DNA of 64,000 nucleotides. Source: Theropithecus gelada. Its lineage: Eukaryota; Chordata; Mammalia; Primates; Cercopithecidae. Below the pieces are notes generated by a model. It searched no databases. It saw only the letters and a program-made list of their open reading frames with translations, and was not told the DNA's origin. Both the position numbers and the translations under genes were made by a program. The stretch covers positions 139,147,435-139,211,434 of the forward strand of contig NC_037689.1 in assembly GCF_003255815.1 (NCBI RefSeq), written 5' to 3'. Shown piece by piece: positions 32,673 through 43,294 of the stretch. The first letter of the stretch is position 1, and the number at the start of each line of letters is the position of its first letter.

Positions 32673-34610
32673 GTGATGGATGTTGCAGTCAAAAGATTCT
32701 GCATGTGGACAAGTCTAAAATTGGGAAAGAGTTGGGCTCTTTTGAGTAATTAAAATCACCATGTAAAAATATACAACTGAAGAGGTAGGCAAGGGTGAGA
32801 TCACACAGATAGTGTTAATAACTTTAAAAATATGTTATCTTGCATTCACATGGGAGTTAGTCATAGGTACATTTGGGAACTAATTTCTTCATCTTTCTCT
32901 AACTGGAATTTTCAGACATTCAAGAGCAAAATATAAGTATTTCAGAAGACCGAGTTTAAGAAACATCTAGATTTTGAGAGTGCTCACTCTCAGGAGCATA
33001 TGTACAGATTTGCTAAGTGGTAAGACAGATAACACTGAAAAGTTTACATTGTGTAGTTGGCTGTCCACTAATCCAACAGTGTGCAACTGAGACTAGCTAG
33101 ACAAGGCTACAGGTCTTTGGCTAGAAGATAGTTGTTTTTTGGTTTTTTTGGGTTTTTTTGTTTGTTTGTTTTTTCCTGGATCAGTATATCATCTACTGCA
33201 GTGCTCTATGCATTTTCCTCATTCAATTAGACACAGTGTTCTCAGCTTCAAGATATAGAAGGTGAGGTTCATGTAGATGGAGTGGTCTTCTTATGGTTGA
33301 TGGGAGGGTTGATACAATACCTTATTGTATCAACAATTGTAAGGTATTGTAAAGATACAATACCTTATTGTATTGTATCAACAATAAGGTATTGTATCAA
33401 TACCTTATTAAAGCTCTTATATCTAGAAAATTAAAAGCTCTTGTATCTAGAAAATCCTATTCAATCAATGTTTAAAAACTACTAATTATTTATTCACTAA
33501 AACTAATAATGTATTAATAACTAATAGTCATTACCTTATTAATTTTTCCCTAAACATTAAATATTCAATCAATTAGAAATACTTGTGAAATGAGACTATA
33601 CTCAAGAACATCTAGACATTTTCACGCATCTTTCACAGCTATAATATATATATTATATAACATAACATGTGTAGAAAGAAAAAATGAAAAGCATATTTTA
33701 TTTTGGCGAAAGTTTAAAAAATCAGTACCTAACTGAAAGCTAGCAAAATGCCCAGTTCCTAATATATTCTGTGACTCATAATCTTAAGAAGGTCCCATTT
33801 TTAACCACATGCAGGTTCAAAGCGTAAGTAGCAACATAAAACTTACGCTTTTGCATTTCACGAACCATGTATAAAACAGTTAGCTAAGTTGAAAATAGTT
33901 AATTTTAGGTTTTATTGTATCATCTAACATCCATGCATGGGAAAAATAAGGCTTTGGAGTATTATATTTCTTTATATTCTCTTGTTTATGGATTACATAT
34001 TTTTCAATAAGCATATTTGAAATAAAACTACAGGATAAATTGAAAGAAACAAAAACAGTGTATCCAAGTTGGCAACTAGAACATCAATGGATGGCTTTTA
34101 AACTTCTAAGAAACCATCTGGAGCAATAACAGTATTGATCAGTATTCATCATAGTACTCAAGAAAAGCTAAAGGTGTCCAGGTTGTGATATAGATAGACA
34201 TCAGACCTGACCCTTGATCTAATATTTCTGAGACATGTACCCATCGCCTTGTGAACATGTGGCTGGATGAATCCATCTTTGTTAGTTGGCTTTGGTTTTT
34301 CATAACTTAGAAAGTGAAAGACAAGCCTAAGTAATATGCACACCGTGATGCTAGACAATGGAGCACATCCTTGTGAGGGAGTTGCATTGCCTGAAGAGAG
34401 GTGACCATGACCACATGTGAGGCGAATTTAGTGCTACATAATTTAGGAGTCCTTCTTAAAACATCTCGAAGTGTTTCTACCAGAGCTTTAAAAAGTTTCT
34501 TAATAGAGGAAAATTTGCTGTATTTGCAAAAAAGGATGGCCCTTTTCTATGCTTTAATTTTGGATCCACTGAATACTACCAACTGAGAGAGTCGGTGTTT
34601 TAAAATATTT
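32673..34610. other. Unassigned, AT-rich, contains a palindrome cluster
   Basis: No gene is seen. Notable contents are a T/G-rich run (33128-33176), the inverted-repeat cluster at 33309-33400 and a 23-bp tandem pair at 33410-33456. Short frames at 34158-34358 (minus) and 34401-34586 have no recognisable product. Confidence 0.4.
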
Positions 34611-34715
34611 AATGATTATTTTTAACTGACACACAATTATACATATTTATTGGGTACAGGTTGATATTTCAATACATGTGTACAATGCGCAATAATCAAA
34701 TAAAGGTATATATCC
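34611..34715 (-). mobile_element. Old LINE-1 3'UTR fragment
   Basis: 'acacaattatacatatttattgggtac' in part and 'gatatttcaatacatgtgtac' are the complement of an old LINE-1 3'UTR. Confidence 0.6.
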
Positions 34716-34995
34716 AAAAAAACTATATCAATATGTTGAAAAGATGCTTATGTTCATTGCAGCATTATTCACAATAGCCAACATGTGGAATCAACCTAAA
34801 TGTTCATCAATAGGTGAATAGATAAAGAAAATGTGCTACTGACGCATAATGGAATACTATTCAGCCATAAAAAGAATGAAGTCCTGTTATTCACAGCAAC
34901 AGGGATGAGCCTGGAGGAGATTATGTTAAGTGAAATAAATCAGATACAGAAAGATAAATACTGCATGTTCTCACACATATGTGGAAGAGAGCAGT
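34716..34995 (+). mobile_element. LINE-1 ORF2 C-terminal fragment
   Basis: 'ttcattgcagcattattcac', 'aatagccaacatgtggaatc', 'gaatactattcagccataaa' and 'tactgcatgttctcacac' are the end of ORF2 on the plus strand. Confidence 0.88.
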
Positions 34996-35509
34996 TTTAA
35001 AGGAAAAGTTATACTACAATTTGGCTTTCATTACTGATATGTCTGTGCCAGGGAGAGAGAAAACAAGTAATTGCAAATGCAAACACCCTGACCAAGAGAA
35101 AACTGCAGTGGATCTTTCCAGCACCCCTGAACATTTTGGATGAGAAGTTCTTTGGAGAATTTCATGAGAGCCATGGACTCACTTGCCAGAAAAATTCATG
35201 CTCTAGGGGCAACTATTAGTTTATTCGGTAAAATCTGCATGTAATTTCAGGGGATCATCGACCCTTTTATGTGTTTAAATAAGCCCTTGTCTCCCAAGTT
35301 AAGAACTCTCTGACTAAGTAATTATCACATTAGAATGTAATTGTGAAAAAAAAAAACAAAACAGGCTTTCAGAACTCAGCGTTGATAAGGAGACTGGGCT
35401 CCAGAAATAGATCTGCTTACCTGTAAGTAGTGGCCCAAATCCACTGATTTTTGCCTACAGATGCAAATTGGTTAGCTAATCAAAGCTGCCTTTTTCCTCT
35501 AGATTACCT
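34996..35509. other. Unassigned, no gene seen
   Basis: Unique-looking sequence with a short A-run at 35347-35357. No coding frame or repeat family is recognised. Confidence 0.35.
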
Positions 35510-36130
35510 TTAGAATTCTTTCCCAGCTTCCAGGCTAACTGGGTCCCTTCAGTTCTCCACAAACCTCCATATTTTCCACATTTTCACAACAGGTTTCTGT
35601 AGCACCCTATCATGTTTGGAATATAAACCAAACTCCTTCCATGTCCTAGTAGTGTCTGCTTCTTCTAGTTCTTGTCTGTTTCCCATATCCCCTGCTGTAA
35701 CTCCCTCCTTCCTGCATGATGCTTTAGTTATAGAAACACTGCACACCTTCTTCAACATGTCAGGCTTGTTCCTGCCTAAGAACTTCGATCCTTGCTGATC
35801 TTAATGCCTGGAATGTTCTTCTCCTAGACTCAAGATGACTCCACCCCACTTTACTCAAGTCTCTGCTCCAATGTTAACTACTCACAGGGGCTTTCCTTGA
35901 CACCTGAAACAGGCATCACCCTCACTCCGTCAATATTTTCCTCACCTTGGTTTTTCTTTATAATACTTATAACTGTCTGGTAACTATCTGGCTCATTTGC
36001 TAATTGTATTGCATTCCAGTATAATATGCAATTCAAAAGAGTGAGAGGTATTAACTGCTGTATTTTGAGCATCTCGAACAGAGTCTATCACATTGGAGGT
36101 TCTTAATGTATATATCTTGAAAAAATAAAC
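35510..36130 (+). mobile_element. L2 LINE
   Basis: A good L2 3' copy: 'aaccaaactccttccatgtc' (35627), 'catgtcaggcttgttcctgcc' in part (35756), 'cctggaatgttcttctcc' (35807), 'ctgctccaatgttaacta', 'gggctttccttgacacc', 'tataatacttataactgtc' and 'gagcatctcgaacagag'. The frames on both strands (35549-35798, 35878-36072) lie inside it. Confidence 0.85.
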
Positions 36131-37070
36131 GTATGATGAATGAATACATCCATAGTAACTACTGTGATGGCCAATATTAATTTACATAAATTAATTTGAG
36201 GGAGGATACTAATTTCCCATTTGGAGTGATAGTTACACTTTGAGTTATAAGTATAACTTTATGTACTTATAACTTATACATATAAGTTATTCTGGATATT
36301 TCATTGAATTATTACTCAGTAGAGAACAAAGAACAATATCGTTAAAGTTTGTTGTTACCAGAAAATGTCAGAATGCATGCAGCTTTTTTTGGTAAGATTA
36401 AAGAATCCACATTTACAACTCAGATGGATTATCTGATACTTCTTCAGCAAAGGAAGGATCAAGTTTGTCTTAGGCTGAAAAATATTAATTTACATAATTC
36501 CAAATATCAATTGTTTGCTCAAATCCACATGGAATTTAATGATTGAAGGTCATAGGGAAGCTCATTTTGTTACACTTCCAATTTAAGTGAGGGAATTATC
36601 TTATATGGGTGCCTTTCTCATATAATCAACAATCTCTAAAACCTCATTTCTTACAAGTAATCCATTTTGTTTTATTTTTATGAATTTATTTTATTTACGT
36701 ATATAATTTTACATAAATGCATTATCTGTGCTCATATTCACATATTCATTTTTTTTTAATTATTCTTTCTGTTGTTTGATTTCCAATTCTTCCAACTTAG
36801 TACCTGCCTGGTAACCCAAATCACTAAATATGTGTGTATGTATTTGTGAGATACACACACACACACACCATGGAAGCCCTTGTTAAAAACCTAATACATA
36901 TTCTTCCATATTTATTTGTGCCCCCCACACATATGTAAAACTATATATATAGTGTGTGTATGTTTGTGCGTGTGTGTATGTATATATATATAACAACACA
37001 CAACTTACATACATTCATTCACAAATAATGAATGTGGCTGGGTTTTTTTGGGGGGTTATTTTTTAAAAAT
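36131..37070. other. Unassigned AT-rich with (CA)n/(TG)n tracts
   Basis: The sequence 'actgtgatggccaatatt' near 36160 could be the start of an ERVL LTR. The rest is AT-rich, with inverted-repeat text 'gttataagtataact'/'acttataacttatac' at 36243-36295, a CA tract at 36853-36868 and a mixed TG/TA tract at about 36940-36995. No gene is seen. Confidence 0.4.
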
Positions 37071-37079
37071 GAAATATTA

Positions 37080-37660
37080 TCCTATACATTTTCCTGCATT
37101 TGTAGTTTCTCAGATTAGATTACCTTGTGGAAATTCTTCCAGTCACCTTGTGTAACTCTAATTCGTTATTTTAATATCTACATAATATTCTATAGTATGG
37201 TATATCACCAGTCATATGACTGCCTCCAAATGAATGACCATTCACTTTGTTTCTTTTTTTTTTTTTTTTCTTCAAATTAACATCCAAGACATCCTCGGGA
37301 ATTCTAGAGCATTTTGTACCTATGAGATAGATTCCTCTGAATTAGTGTGCTAATAAGTGAGGGTTCTATCTTTCTATATTAGTAAGTATCATCAGATAGC
37401 TTTCCAAAAAGATTTTAGTGAATTGTATATCTATTCTATTTTGAAAGTTTCCTTTTGATTTGTATTTCCACCAAGAGCTGGCATTACTGATTATTTAATT
37501 GTTTGATGAATGTAAAGTGATATCCTTATTGCTTTAACTTGCATATTCCTGACTACTAATGAGTCTGAACATGCTTGTAGACATTTTAGATTTACTTTTA
37601 TGTGAATATCCTATATATATCCTCTCAATACATTTTTATCTATTGAATTGGTTTTTATTA
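37080..37660 (-). mobile_element. Ancient LINE-1 3' region, antisense
   Basis: 'ataatattctatagtatgg', 'tccaccaagagctggcatt' and 'cttgcatattcctgactac' correspond to the complement of an old L1M/HAL1-like element. It is interrupted by a T-run (37254-37269). Confidence 0.55.
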
Positions 37661-38594
37661 GCATCAGTAGGAGACCTTGGACGTTACAGATATTAATCTT
37701 AATATTACGTTACAGATATTAATATTAATCTTTTGTCTGTTATCTGTATTTTAAAAATATATATTCCAAAACACTTCTGATGCTACCAAAATGGCATAGC
37801 CCCACTTATCTCATATCCTCCACCTTACAACTTAAAAACCTTGCCCAAAACATTTCAAACAAGCATCAAGTGACTCTGAAAGGTGGAATAAAGAAGGTAA
37901 ACTACAGAGGGATTTGGGACTCAAGGAACAACACGACAGTGAGTTTTGGGGGTTTTCTTATTGCCTCCCCTATATTCCAGATAGGGCACTGCAAACATTT
38001 CCAATCCAGAACTGTCAACAAAAAAGACAAAAATCTTCCAAGGAAAACCTATTGCCCAAAGCCAAAAGAGAAGGAACAGCTTGGCCTAATGACAGAAAAG
38101 CTTTTTGCAATACGTGTCTTATTCTAGCCAAACATGAAAAGACAAAGGCCAATAACCTCTTCTCCCCTTCCCTCCTACCACTTAGTTTTATCAGGGAGGA
38201 CTGGGGATATGATCTCACATCCCCTGTGTTGCTGAAGCTGCTGGTATTCAGATTCCCTTGTCAAGGTAATGTTGTCAAGGCTTAGCAGGGAGTTAGCCTT
38301 CCTTCTCTACCTGGCAGAAGCAGGCAACAATTTTCCCAAAGGATGGTGTAGATGAGCCTAGCAGACAGCTGATCCCCCAGTTGGCAGAGGTGGGATGTGC
38401 TCTGATTCCCCTACCAGGGTAGTGTCAGCGGGATCCAAAGGCAAGCCAATCCAGTTCCACCACAGTGAAGACATTAATCTAAACAGTTCAAAACAAGTAT
38501 AGTTGGCACTTTGCTTCCCCTTGATTCAAATAAATGGAAAGACAGCTTATGTTTATAAACATAAAACGATATTGTTTATGTGAAATAAAGTTTA
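37661..38594. other. Unassigned, possible LINE-1 5' region
   Basis: A 17-bp direct repeat ('acgttacagatattaat', 37681 and 37706) precedes a mixed-composition stretch with open frames of 115 and 123 codons on the plus strand (37780-38285). I know no protein like these. The style ('agggaggactggggatat' and similar) recalls old LINE-1 5'UTR sequence, but I cannot confirm it. Confidence 0.35.
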
Positions 38595-39240
38595 ATGGTG
38601 CCACAAAAAATTAATCATAAAATTGCCATGTGATCTAGTAATTCTACTTCTGAGTATATATCTAAAAGAAGTGAAAATGGCAACCCTAACAGGTATGTGT
38701 ACACCCACATACATAGCAACATTATTCCCCAAAGCAAAAATGTGGAAACAACCCAAATGTCTGCTGAAAGATGAGTGAATAAACAAAATGTGGTACAGAC
38801 AACCCACAGAATATTGTTCAGACTTAAATATGAAGGAAATTCTGACACACACTACAACATAAATGAACCTGGAAGACATGCTAAATTAAATAAACTAATC
38901 AAAAAAGGGCAAATACTTTATAATCCCACTTATGTGAGGTATCTAGCATAGACAAATTAAGGCAGACAGAAAGTAGAATGGCAAATGCCAAGTTGTAGGA
39001 GTGGTGGTGGGGAATGTGGAGTTATTTAATGGATAAAGAGTGTCAGTTTGGAATGGCAAAATAGTTCTGGAAATGGATGTTGGTGATGGTTGCATAACAA
39101 TGTGAATGTACTTAATGCCACGGAACTGTATGCTTAGAAAGCATAACATTCACAGCAACCTGGATTGAGTTGGAGACCATTTATAATAGTAAAATTGTTA
39201 TTATATATATTTCACCATAGTTAAAATGTCTTTATTTGTA
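38595..39240 (+). mobile_element. Old LINE-1 3' region (L1M-like)
   Basis: 'aattgccatgtgatctagta', 'gcaaccctaacaggtatg', 'acagaatattgttcagactt', 'ctttataatcccacttatg' and 'ggaaatggatgttggtgatgg' in part run in the order of an L1M ORF2 end and 3'UTR, ending near 39235. Confidence 0.75.
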
Positions 39241-39429
39241 AAAGTACAAAGATAGTTTTGAAACTTTACATTTAAAGAAGGAATGTATGGATCTGATCTG
39301 GCCAGGTGGATTTGATGCCCTGGACAGACATGATGAGCAAAGATGTCTGTTGATTCTGGTATATCTAAGAACATCCTAGGATGCTAGATACACTGAATTG
39401 AAAGGGTATTAAAATTATATCATTAAAAT
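39241..39429. other. Short unassigned spacer
   Basis: About 190 bp of unrecognised sequence lies between two plus-strand LINE-1 copies. Confidence 0.35.
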
Positions 39430-41310
39430 GGAGGTAAAAGATCTTTACAAGAAAAAAGATCTCTACAAAACATGTCGAAAATAATTGTGAAGGACACAAA
39501 CAAATTGAAAGACATCCCATGCTCATGTACCAGAAGAATTAATATAATTAAAATAACCATACCTTCCAAAGAAATCTACAGAGTCAGTGCAATTTCCATC
39601 AAAATATCAATGCCATTTTTCACAGATTTAGAAAAAAAAATGAAAATTTGTATGGAACCAAAAAAGAGTCACAATAACCAAAGCAATCCTCAGCAAAAAG
39701 AGAAAAGCTGGAGGCATAACACTACCTGACTTCAAAATATTGTATAAGCTCTGGTAACAAAAACAGCATGGCATTGACATAAAAAGTAGACACGATGGAA
39801 TGAAATGAAAAACCCAAAAACAAATCAATGTATTTACAACCATCTGATCTTCAAAAAAACCATCAAGAACATACACTGGGGAAAGGGCAGCCTCTTCAAT
39901 AATGGTGCTGGAATATGTGGATAAACAGATGCAGAAGAATGAAACTGGACTCCTACTTTTTACCATATACAAAAATCAACTTGAGATAAGACAACTCAAG
40001 ATTTTACTTAAAAGTAAAACTGGAAAATATAAAACTACTGGAAGAGTATAAGGAAAGCTCTTCAGAACTTTGGTGCAGGCAAAGATTGTATGGCTAAGAT
40101 TTCAAAAGCAAATGCAACAAAAACAAAAATAGGCAAATGGGACTATATTACACTAAAAAGTTTCTGCTCAGCAAAGGAACCAATAAACAAAGTGAAGAGA
40201 CAACATCTTGAAAGGAAGAAAATATTTGTAAATGATTTATCCAACAAGGGACTATGTATCAGGAACTCGAACAATGCAACAATTTTTTAAAATCCCGTGA
40301 AAAAATAGACAAATGACAAGAATACACATTTCTCCAAAAAAGACATACTAATGTACTAATGGCCAACAAGTATGGGAAAATGCTTAATATCTCTAAGCAT
40401 CAGGTAAATATAAATCAAAACCACAATGAGATATTATCTTACCATAGGTAGAATGCCTATTATTAAAAGACAAAAAAATAACAGATGCTGGTGAGGATGT
40501 GGGAAAAAGGAAACTCTTATACACTGTTGTGAGAATGTGAATCAGAACAAATGCAATGGAAAACAGTATTGATATTTCTCAGAAAACTGAAAAAAGAGCT
40601 ATCATATGATCCAGCAAATCCACTACTGGCTATTTATCCAAAGGGAAAGAAATCAATATGTCAAAGGAATATCTGCATATTCATGTTTATTGAAGCACCA
40701 TTCACAATAGCAAAGTTATAGATTCTACCCAAATGTCCACCAAGGGATGAATGGATAAGGAAAATGTGGTATATATCCACAATGGAATATTATTCAGCCA
40801 TAAAAAGAAAGAAGTTTTATTTGCAGCAACATGGATGGAACTCCAGATCTTTATGTTAAATGACATAAACCAGGCACAGAAAGACAAATATCACATGTTT
40901 GTACTCATATGTGTGAGACAAAGTGTTGATGACATGGAGGTAAAAAGTGGAATGATGGATACCAGAGACTAGGGAGTGTGAATGAACGGTTTCAGCAGGG
41001 GTTGGGGTGGTGAAGAGAGGTTGGTTAATGGGCACAAACATACAGTTAGGTAGAATTAAGAGTTTCTAATGTTGATTGCAGAGTAGAGTGATTGTAGTAA
41101 CAGCAATGTATTATAATTTTCAAAATAGCTAGAAGAGAAAGCAGGCAATGCACCAGCACATAGAAATGATAAAAACTTGGGTGATAGATATCCCAAATAC
41201 CCATACTTGTTTATTACACATTCTCTACATGTAACCAAATTTCACATGTACCCCATAAATATGTACATATATTTTTATAGTAAAAAAATTAAAAATGAAT
41301 TTTAAAAATC
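39430..41310 (+). mobile_element. LINE-1, 1.9 kb, 5'-truncated
   Basis: ORF2 from the middle onward ('gtaaaagatctttacaag' at 39435), through 'ctggaggcataacactacc' (39709) and 'gaatattattcagccataaa' (40786), to the 3'UTR end ('atgtaccccataaatatg', 41246). Several stops and frameshifts are present. The frames of 85, 114, 66, 73 and 61 codons inside are ORF2 remnants or their antisense. L1PB/L1MA age by appearance. Confidence 0.88.
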
Positions 41311-41870
41311 TTGAAATTGCAGTATCTGAGTAATGGATATATGGGGTTTCACTACTACCTTATCTATTTTGTTTATTTTAAAAAATTATTTATAAAGGTT
41401 TTTAAAGTGTGAAAAAAATCCTATAGAGTATATCATACCAAATCTATGATATTCTAGAACAAGCAAGACTATAGAGACAATGCAAGGATAAGTTGTTGTT
41501 GGAGGTTCATTGGAACGAGGAAGAGGGATGACTAGATGGGACACAGGGGCATTTTGGGAGGGTGAAACTATTCTATGTGATACTGTAAGAGTGGATACAT
41601 GACATTATGTATTTGTCAATATCTACAGAATGTGAAACAAAGAATGAACCCTAGCTAAATTGTAAATTTTAGTTAATAATAATATATTAACATACATTCA
41701 TCAGTTGCAGCACGTGTACCACATTACAAGATGTAAACAATACGGAAAACTTTGGGGAGGTTAGTGGATATGTGAGAACTCTGTATTTTCTTATCAATTA
41801 TTTTTGGTAAAACATAATAATATTCTAAAACATAAAGCCTATTAATTTAAAAATATGCAAGCTATTTGAA
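41311..41870 (+). mobile_element. Possible L1M 3'UTR-like remnant
   Basis: The portion 41510-41800 ('gggagggtgaaactattc', 'gtatttgtcaatatctac', 'aatgaaccctagctaaattg') resembles an old L1M 3'UTR on the plus strand. The rest is AT-rich. No gene is seen. Confidence 0.45.
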
Positions 41871-41879
41871 AATACACTT

Positions 41880-42035
41880 CAATAAAAAAGATATACAGAT
41901 CACAAAAATATATGAAAAGATGCTCAGCATAATTTATCATTGGGGAAGTGCAAATTAAACCACAATAAGACTCTACTACAAACTAATTAGAGTGGCTAAA
42001 AAATCCTAAAATATCAGATATAAGAGATAATGTGA
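41880..42035 (+). mobile_element. Old LINE-1 ORF2 fragment
   Basis: 'aaaagatgctcagcataatt' (41918), 'tgcaaattaaaccacaata' and 'attagagtggctaaaaaatc' are ORF2 text on the plus strand. Confidence 0.75.
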
Positions 42036-42199
42036 AACAAAAGGAACTACTCTCATTTATTGCTGGTTGGAAAAATATATAGAGAGCTCGTTCGATGAAA
42101 GCATTGTATTATCTGATTTATAGATATTCTGAAAAAGGTAAAAAGATACAAAAAATAGATCACCATTACTACGGACTTGGAGGAGGCTCTTAGTTGACT

Positions 42200-42396
42200 A
42201 CAAAGGTGAGGCATAGGGGATCCAACCCAACTTGCTGTGCATGTCAGTAGTTTATTCCTCCTTGTTGGTCTATAGAATTCCATTGTGTGCATGCACCTCA
42301 ATTTGTTAATCCTTTCACTTACAGAAAGACATTTCATATTTTTCAGCTTTTGGAAGTATGAATGGAGCTACTAGAAACATTCACATATAGGTTTTT
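42200..42396 (-). mobile_element. Old LINE-1 3' fragment, left part
   Basis: 'tagaattccattgtgtgcat', 'tttgttaatcctttcactta' and 'gctactagaaacattcac' are antisense LINE-1 3' text. It is cut by a FLAM at 42397 and resumes at about 42548 with the repeated 'aggtttttgtg'. Confidence 0.6.
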
Positions 42397-42545
42397 GGCC
42401 CGGGCACGGTGACTCATGCTTATAATCGCAGTACTCTGGGAAGCTGAAGCAGGAGGATCTCTTGAGCCCAGGAGTTCAAGCCAAGCCTAGGCAACATAGT
42501 GAGCCCTCATCTCTACAAAATAAATAAATACATAAATAAGATAAT
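42397..42545 (+). mobile_element. FLAM / Alu left monomer
   Basis: A single free left Alu monomer from 'cccgggcacggtgactcatg' to an A-rich tail of 'aataaataaatacataaata' type. It lacks the right monomer. The flanks 'ataggtttttg' (42386) and 'acaggtttttg' (42557) look like an imperfect target duplication. Confidence 0.85.
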
Positions 42546-42640
42546 AAAAATTAATGTACAGGTTTTTGTGTGAACATAAGGTTTCTAAATTTATTTCACC
42601 CAGTAATGGTATTTCTGAGTCATATGGTAAGTATATGTTT

Positions 42641-42985
42641 ATAATGAGATCATGTTCTTTGCAGGAACATGGATGGAGCTATAGGCGATTATTCTTAGGA
42701 AACTAATGCAGGAACAGAAAACAAAATACTGCATGTTCTCGCTTATAAGTAGGAGCTAAATTATGAGAACACATGGATGCACAGAGAGGAACAACGCACA
42801 CTGAAGCCTATCGGAGGTTGGAGGGTGGGAGCAAGGAGAGGATCAGGAAAAATAACTAATGGGTACTAGGTTTAATACCTGGGTGATGAAATAATCTGTA
42901 CAGCAAACCCCCATGACACAAGTTTACCCATGTAACAAACCTGCATATGTACTCCTGAACTTAAAATCAATGTTTTTTTTTTTTT
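42641..42985 (+). mobile_element. LINE-1 3' end
   Basis: 'tgcaggaacatggatggagc', 'ctgcatgttctcgcttataag' in part, 'gggtactaggtttaatacc' and 'aacaaacctgcatatgtac' end the element. A T-run (42971-42989) follows where an A-tail would be expected, which is odd and may mark the 3' end of an antisense element. Confidence 0.88.
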
Positions 42986-43114
42986 TTTTAAAGAAGTCTG
43001 GGGGAAATAAAAGAAATTTTCAGATAGTGACTGCACAATTTTACACTCACACAGGAAACGCAATAATGTTCAAGATGCTCTTCATCCTTGCTAGCAGTTA
43101 GTAATGTCAGTATA

Positions 43115-43294
43115 TTTTTCAGCAGTCCTCAAAAATATAATGCATCTACCTTGATTTTACTTTGTTTTTCTCTAAAATCTAATGATATAGGATAATTTTT
43201 CATGTGCTTATTTAATATTTGTATGTCAATTCTAGAAAAGAGTCTATTGATGTATTTTGCCCATTTTAAAAATGTTTTCTAATTTTTGGATTTT
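43115..43294 (-). mobile_element. Old LINE-1 host of the 43.3-kb insertion, left part
   Basis: 'atttttcatgtgcttattta' and 'attttgcccattttaaaaatg' are antisense L1M text. It continues across the younger LINE-1 at 45768. The 14 bp aatttttggatttt (43281-43294) recur at 45768-45781. Confidence 0.72.

Noticed and set aside
37780..38285. Overlapping 115- and 123-codon frames
   Set aside because: Two different frames are open over the same stretch, no protein family is recognised, and it is probably a repeat-derived region.
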